Of a stretch of 6,917 nucleotides of DNA, positions 4,569 to 6,917 are shown piece after piece; positions within the stretch are counted from its first letter, which is position 1; every line of letters begins with the position of its first letter. The DNA is taken from the NCBI GenBank assembly GCA_009618475.1, contig WJOV01000102.1, forward strand, positions 1 to 6,917, read 5' to 3'. The translations under genes and the position numbers were made by a program. The notes under the pieces are model-generated. The model was not told the origin of the DNA. It saw only the letters and a program-made list of their open reading frames with translations, and searched no databases. This stretch comes from Methanosarcinales archaeon. GTDB lineage: Archaea > Halobacteriota > Syntropharchaeia > Alkanophagales > Methanospirareceae.

Positions 4569-5984
4569 TTATTTAGAAATAATCGCACATATCCGCTCCC
4601 GTAACACATCCGCATCGTATTTCTGCTTTTCTATGCTTGAACTTAAATTCTCTACTTCTTTCGCAATCTCCGCCTCCCTTACACTTTCCCTTATCCAGCG
4701 CTCAAAATCGCCTCTTCCCATATAATCTCTTATAGCTTCTTCCGCTTTCTCGCCCCTCTTTCTCTTTAGATATTCGCATAACCCCTTCAAACTCCATACC
4801 TTTTCTCCATCCTGAAAAACGAAAGGATAATCCGCTTTTTTTATCCTCGCTCTTAACCGGGCATCGAAATCGTGAATGACGGAGAATAAAGCGATAAAAG
4901 CATCATGGGACTTCTCAAAATGAGAGAAATAACTGTGCACCTCCCCTGACGCACCGCCTACCGTGAACATATAATAGAGATGGTCGCTTGTGCCAAGGTA
5001 ACGCCATATTTTCAGCAGTTCCTCATCTCCCGTCTCTTTTACATAAGGCTCGAGCCATCTCAGATATTCGTAACATGCCCACTGCATTGTATTACCAATG
5101 AAGCAAGAAGTGTCTTTCTCCACGTCAGCCCATGAAGTCGTCTCAAGATTCCTCACATCCATTACCCCCACTGGCTTATACCGCTCTATTATCTCCGAAG
5201 GCGTTGAAAATTCCATCTCGTATTTCAATACCTGCAATGGCAAATCACGCAGAAACTCAAATATCCCTGTATCTTCCCAGTGATGCTCGCCAAACGTTTC
5301 ATAATCCAAAAAGAGGTTTATGCACTGCCCCTGCGTTGCATCGAGCCATGATGCGTATTTAGCGGCACTCAAAGGATACTCTTTCCAGCTCTTTAGCGAG
5401 AATCTAAATCCTATGTCGTCGGTTAGCTGGTAATTCCTGAGAAGAACTTTTAGATTCTTGCAGCCCACGGGCGCATAAACGTAGTTTGGTGAACCCCCGT
5501 CCAATACCCTCTCCACGCCTTCGGCGAACATACCCCGGTAGCCCATCTCCTCCGCTAACCTCGCTATTCGGTTGTTATAGAGCAGTTCGGTGTTTTCAAA
5601 AAAGGAAGGTTCATATCCAATTAAGTCACGCATTAATTCGCGATGTGCTTTCACCTGCTCGATAAATTCACCTTCTTCCTCATAAAGACATACCAGCGAA
5701 TGATAATATGTCTGGTCTAAGAACTCCACTTTTCTACTCGATGCAAGCTGTCGGAAGTCTTCCAGAATATCCTTACCAAAACCATATCTCTCGCATTGCT
5801 CTACAAACACACCTGAAATGCTATACGCGACTTTAAAATCGTCGTATTCGTCTATCAGCCCCATTATTATATCATTCGTAGGGCGATAGCATTTTCTTGC
5901 TACTTTCTCGAATACTTCTCTGTCTTTATCGTCAAAGAAGTAATAATCGAAAAGGTCCTCTACCTTCATGCTTCTCTTGAACAT
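4569..5984 (-). CDS. GH57 family alpha-amylase-like glycoside hydrolase, N-terminally clipped
   Basis: A cytoplasmic alpha-glucan hydrolase or glucanotransferase of the archaeal GH57 amylase-like group, expected to act on glycogen or maltodextrins. From Met at 5984 (471 residues), visible motifs are SGVFVEQCERYG; SFFENTELLYNN with the expected nucleophile Glu133; LFLDYETFGEHHW with the expected acid Asp227; and SDHLYYM. The C-terminus is a charged helical tail. The family starts with about 10 residues leading into His-Gln-Pro-[FY]-R-L. Here PFRLRKDFFWNKQM is readable from about 6023, but the two codons before it give Arg-Ile instead of His-Gln, and no ATG or GTG sits there. The frame continues as junk to a TTG at 6101, overlapping the upstream glycosyltransferase. 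Met 5984 is the first usable start, and it omits a motif thought essential in GH57, so activity is doubtful. The family call is firm. Confidence 0.88.
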   Translation of the reverse strand: MFKRSMKVEDLFDYYFFDDKDREVFEKVARKCYRPTNDIIMGLIDEYDDFKVAYSISGVFVEQCERYGFGKDILEDFRQLASSRKVEFLDQTYYHSLVCLYEEEGEFIEQVKAHRELMRDLIGYEPSFFENTELLYNNRIARLAEEMGYRGMFAEGVERVLDGGSPNYVYAPVGCKNLKVLLRNYQLTDDIGFRFSLKSWKEYPLSAAKYASWLDATQGQCINLFLDYETFGEHHWEDTGIFEFLRDLPLQVLKYEMEFSTPSEIIERYKPVGVMDVRNLETTSWADVEKDTSCFIGNTMQWACYEYLRWLEPYVKETGDEELLKIWRYLGTSDHLYYMFTVGGASGEVHSYFSHFEKSHDAFIALFSVIHDFDARLRARIKKADYPFVFQDGEKVWSLKGLCEYLKRKRGEKAEEAIRDYMGRGDFERWIRESVREAEIAKEVENLSSSIEKQKYDADVLRERICAIISK

Positions 5985-6020
5985 TTGCTTATTCCAGAAG
6001 AAGTCTTTTCTCAGCCTGAA

Positions 6021-6033
6021 CGGGATTCTCCCA
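6021..6033 (-). other. Junction between the glycosyltransferase remnant and the GH57 gene
   Basis: The last recognisable glycosyltransferase residue (Trp of YFSW) is at 6031-6033 and the first recognisable GH57 residue (Pro of PFRL) is at 6021-6023 in another frame. Fewer than about 10 bases lie between two domains that each lack only a short end. This is what a small deletion, or an assembly skip, across the gene boundary would leave. Confidence 0.65.
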
Positions 6034-6509
6034 TGAGAAATATTTTTCCACCCGCAGTCTTCCTCTTTTTCCCATCTCCGTCGCTTTTTGCACGTTCTCA
6101 AGCAACGTATTTATCCCCCATGCTATGTCCGCTTTACTACCGCCGTCAACGTGAACACCCGTTCGTTCATGCCCGGAAGGAATTACCTGGTCCTTGAACC
6201 CGCTAATTCCACTGGCACCCACTACAACGGGCTTCCGCATCGCCATCGCCTCTAAGGAGACAATACCAAAAGGCTCATATAAAGAAGGGCAAACAGCTAT
6301 GTCACAAGCCCCGTAATGTAATATCCTCTCCTCTTCGGATACAAACTCAAACCTCGTCTTCACTTTTTCCCCTACGTTCAATTTAGTTATCAGCTCGGAA
6401 ACAGTTTGCTCTAACTCGCCTTTGCCAAGAATAACGAGTTTCGCCTCTGGATGCTTGATTGTAACCATGTGCATTGCCTTCACCAGGTTTACGATGCCTT
6501 TAACCGCAG

Positions 6510-6917
6510 TCAATCTGCCAACGAAAAGCAGCATCTTTTCTTCTGCTCCAATCCCGTATTTATTTCGCAGGGTCTGAATTTCCTTATCCTCGAAGCTGTT
6601 AATTGTATATGCCCGTGAATAATCGAAGCTCCACTCCTCCAGAGACAATTCCAGAGGAAGAACTTTTGCAGCTTCTTTTCTCCCTCGCACTTTCTGACTT
6701 CCTCAAACCAGCGCTCTCCGGTTCTTAAGTAATCCTCTATCCATTCCCTTTTTATCTCCAAGGGATTGTGTTCATTGAAAATTATCAAACTGTGGAAAGA
6801 ATCATACTTTGCTATGTTGCTTCCCGTGATACAATATTTCCCCCTCACTCTGCCGAACACGTCTGCCGGTGTTTTCTTTTCGGGATTGCAAAAAAGGCAT
6901 TTTTTCTTCTCTTTCAG
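6510..6917 (-). pseudogene. galT: Galactose-1-phosphate uridylyltransferase-like protein, N-terminal half (cut by window, 3' truncated)
   Basis: The frame is open to the window edge, so the first residues lie outside. It shows CLFCNPEKKTP (CxxC, codons 6897-6899 and 6888-6890), a His in IIFNEHNPL and the active-site block SGASIIHGHIQL at 6636-6600. Compared with the E. coli GalT pattern GCSNPHPHGQ, the second His of HGH is the expected uridylylated nucleophile and the Gln is the conserved one; the CxxC and two His fit the zinc site. Such enzymes exchange UMP between hexose-1-phosphates and supply nucleotide sugars. After HIQL the sequence passes at about 6600 into the glycosyltransferase remnant in another frame, and this frame ends at 6510 in unrelated residues. 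About half of a normal ~330-residue GalT is missing. A related HIT-superfamily nucleotidyltransferase is a possible alternative. Confidence 0.72.
6590..6608 (-). other. Junction between the galT-like gene and the glycosyltransferase remnant
   Basis: GalT homology (HGHIQL) runs down to about 6600. Glycosyltransferase homology (NSFEDKEIQTLRNKYG) starts at about 6600 in a different frame. The C-terminal half of GalT and the N-terminal half of the synthase, together probably well over 1 kb, are absent. This is either an internal deletion or an assembly join. Confidence 0.65.

Larger units (their letters stand above)
5989..6690 (-). pseudogene. C-terminal half of an archaeal glycogen-synthase-like glycosyltransferase (remnant)
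   Basis: From about residue 31 of this frame (near 6600) the sequence is a textbook GT-B C-terminal domain of a glycogen-synthase-like enzyme: LRNKYGIG, MLLFVGRLTAVKGIVNLVKAM (Arg59 and Lys64 for nucleotide phosphate), KLVILGKGELE, TRFEFVSEEERILHYGACD, PSLYEPFGIVSLEAMAM with the E-x7-E pair Glu139/Glu147, then DIAWGINTLLE and RVEKYFSW. The whole N-terminal Rossmann domain, about half the enzyme, is absent; upstream bases belong to a galT-like gene in another frame. After Trp220 (6031-6033) the closing helix is replaced by bases that encode the GH57 N-terminus in another frame. The remnant therefore lacks both ends and cannot be a working synthase. It is a different subgroup from the + strand glycosyltransferase (GRLTAVKG versus GRMVVQKG). 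Confidence 0.8.

Noticed and set aside
4345..4725. 126-residue + strand open frame across the intergenic repeat
   Set aside because: It starts inside the - strand winged-helix gene, runs through the hairpin repeat (giving the typical spurious TAEHAENTES translation) and ends inside the GH57 gene on the other strand. No domain is recognisable.
1..6917. CRISPR array, tRNA or rRNA gene, transposase
   Set aside because: No regularly spaced repeats, no tRNA-like cloverleaf with CCA region or conserved loops, no rRNA-like segment, and no transposase motifs were seen on either strand.

Overview
The window looks archaeal and probably methanogen-related. The DUF2111-type protein belongs to a family I know from methanogens, and the small winged-helix protein, the archaeal-type GH57 amylase and the glycogen-synthase-like glycosyltransferases fit a methanogen or anaerobic methanotroph (for example the Methanophagales/ANME-1 group). 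Assignment below the domain level is inference only.

Layout: carbohydrate genes sit at both ends and point inward, and small regulatory genes lie between them. Left, + strand (1-1855): a GT-B glycosyltransferase (GT4/glycogen-synthase-like) that enters from beyond the left edge. A one-base frameshift near 642 splits it, and its C-terminal half continues in frame into a complete histidine kinase (HisKA + HATPase). Middle: a DUF2111 protein (1902-2300); a tandem-CBS protein (2327-3130) whose C-terminus appears to be thrown out of frame by two single-base losses; an ArsR-like winged-helix regulator on the - strand (3154-3474); an unrecognised protein (3510-4133) ending in a winged helix; and a 61-residue DUF2582-type winged helix on the - strand (4189-4374) whose C-terminus resembles that of its convergent neighbour.

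From 4375 to 4568 there is no gene. This AT-rich stretch carries two overlapping perfect 8-bp inverted repeats and an 84-bp imperfect hairpin element of the accgc-agag-acgcagag type.

Right, - strand (6917 down to 4569): a galT-like gene cut after its active site, then the C-terminal half of a glycogen-synthase-like enzyme, then a GH57 amylase that has lost only its extreme N-terminus, including the expected His-Gln-Pro motif. At both junctions the upstream domain runs straight into the middle of the next one, out of frame. This looks like internal deletions in a galT-glgA-amylase operon, or a collapsed assembly.

Taken together, the genes suggest polyglucan (glycogen) synthesis and breakdown plus nucleotide-sugar supply, beside a set of soluble signalling and DNA-binding proteins. 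The most unusual item is the glycosyltransferase-histidine kinase fusion, in which a sugar-polymer enzyme sits where a sensor domain normally would. The number of indels and truncations means sequence quality must be settled before any of the broken genes is called biologically dead.
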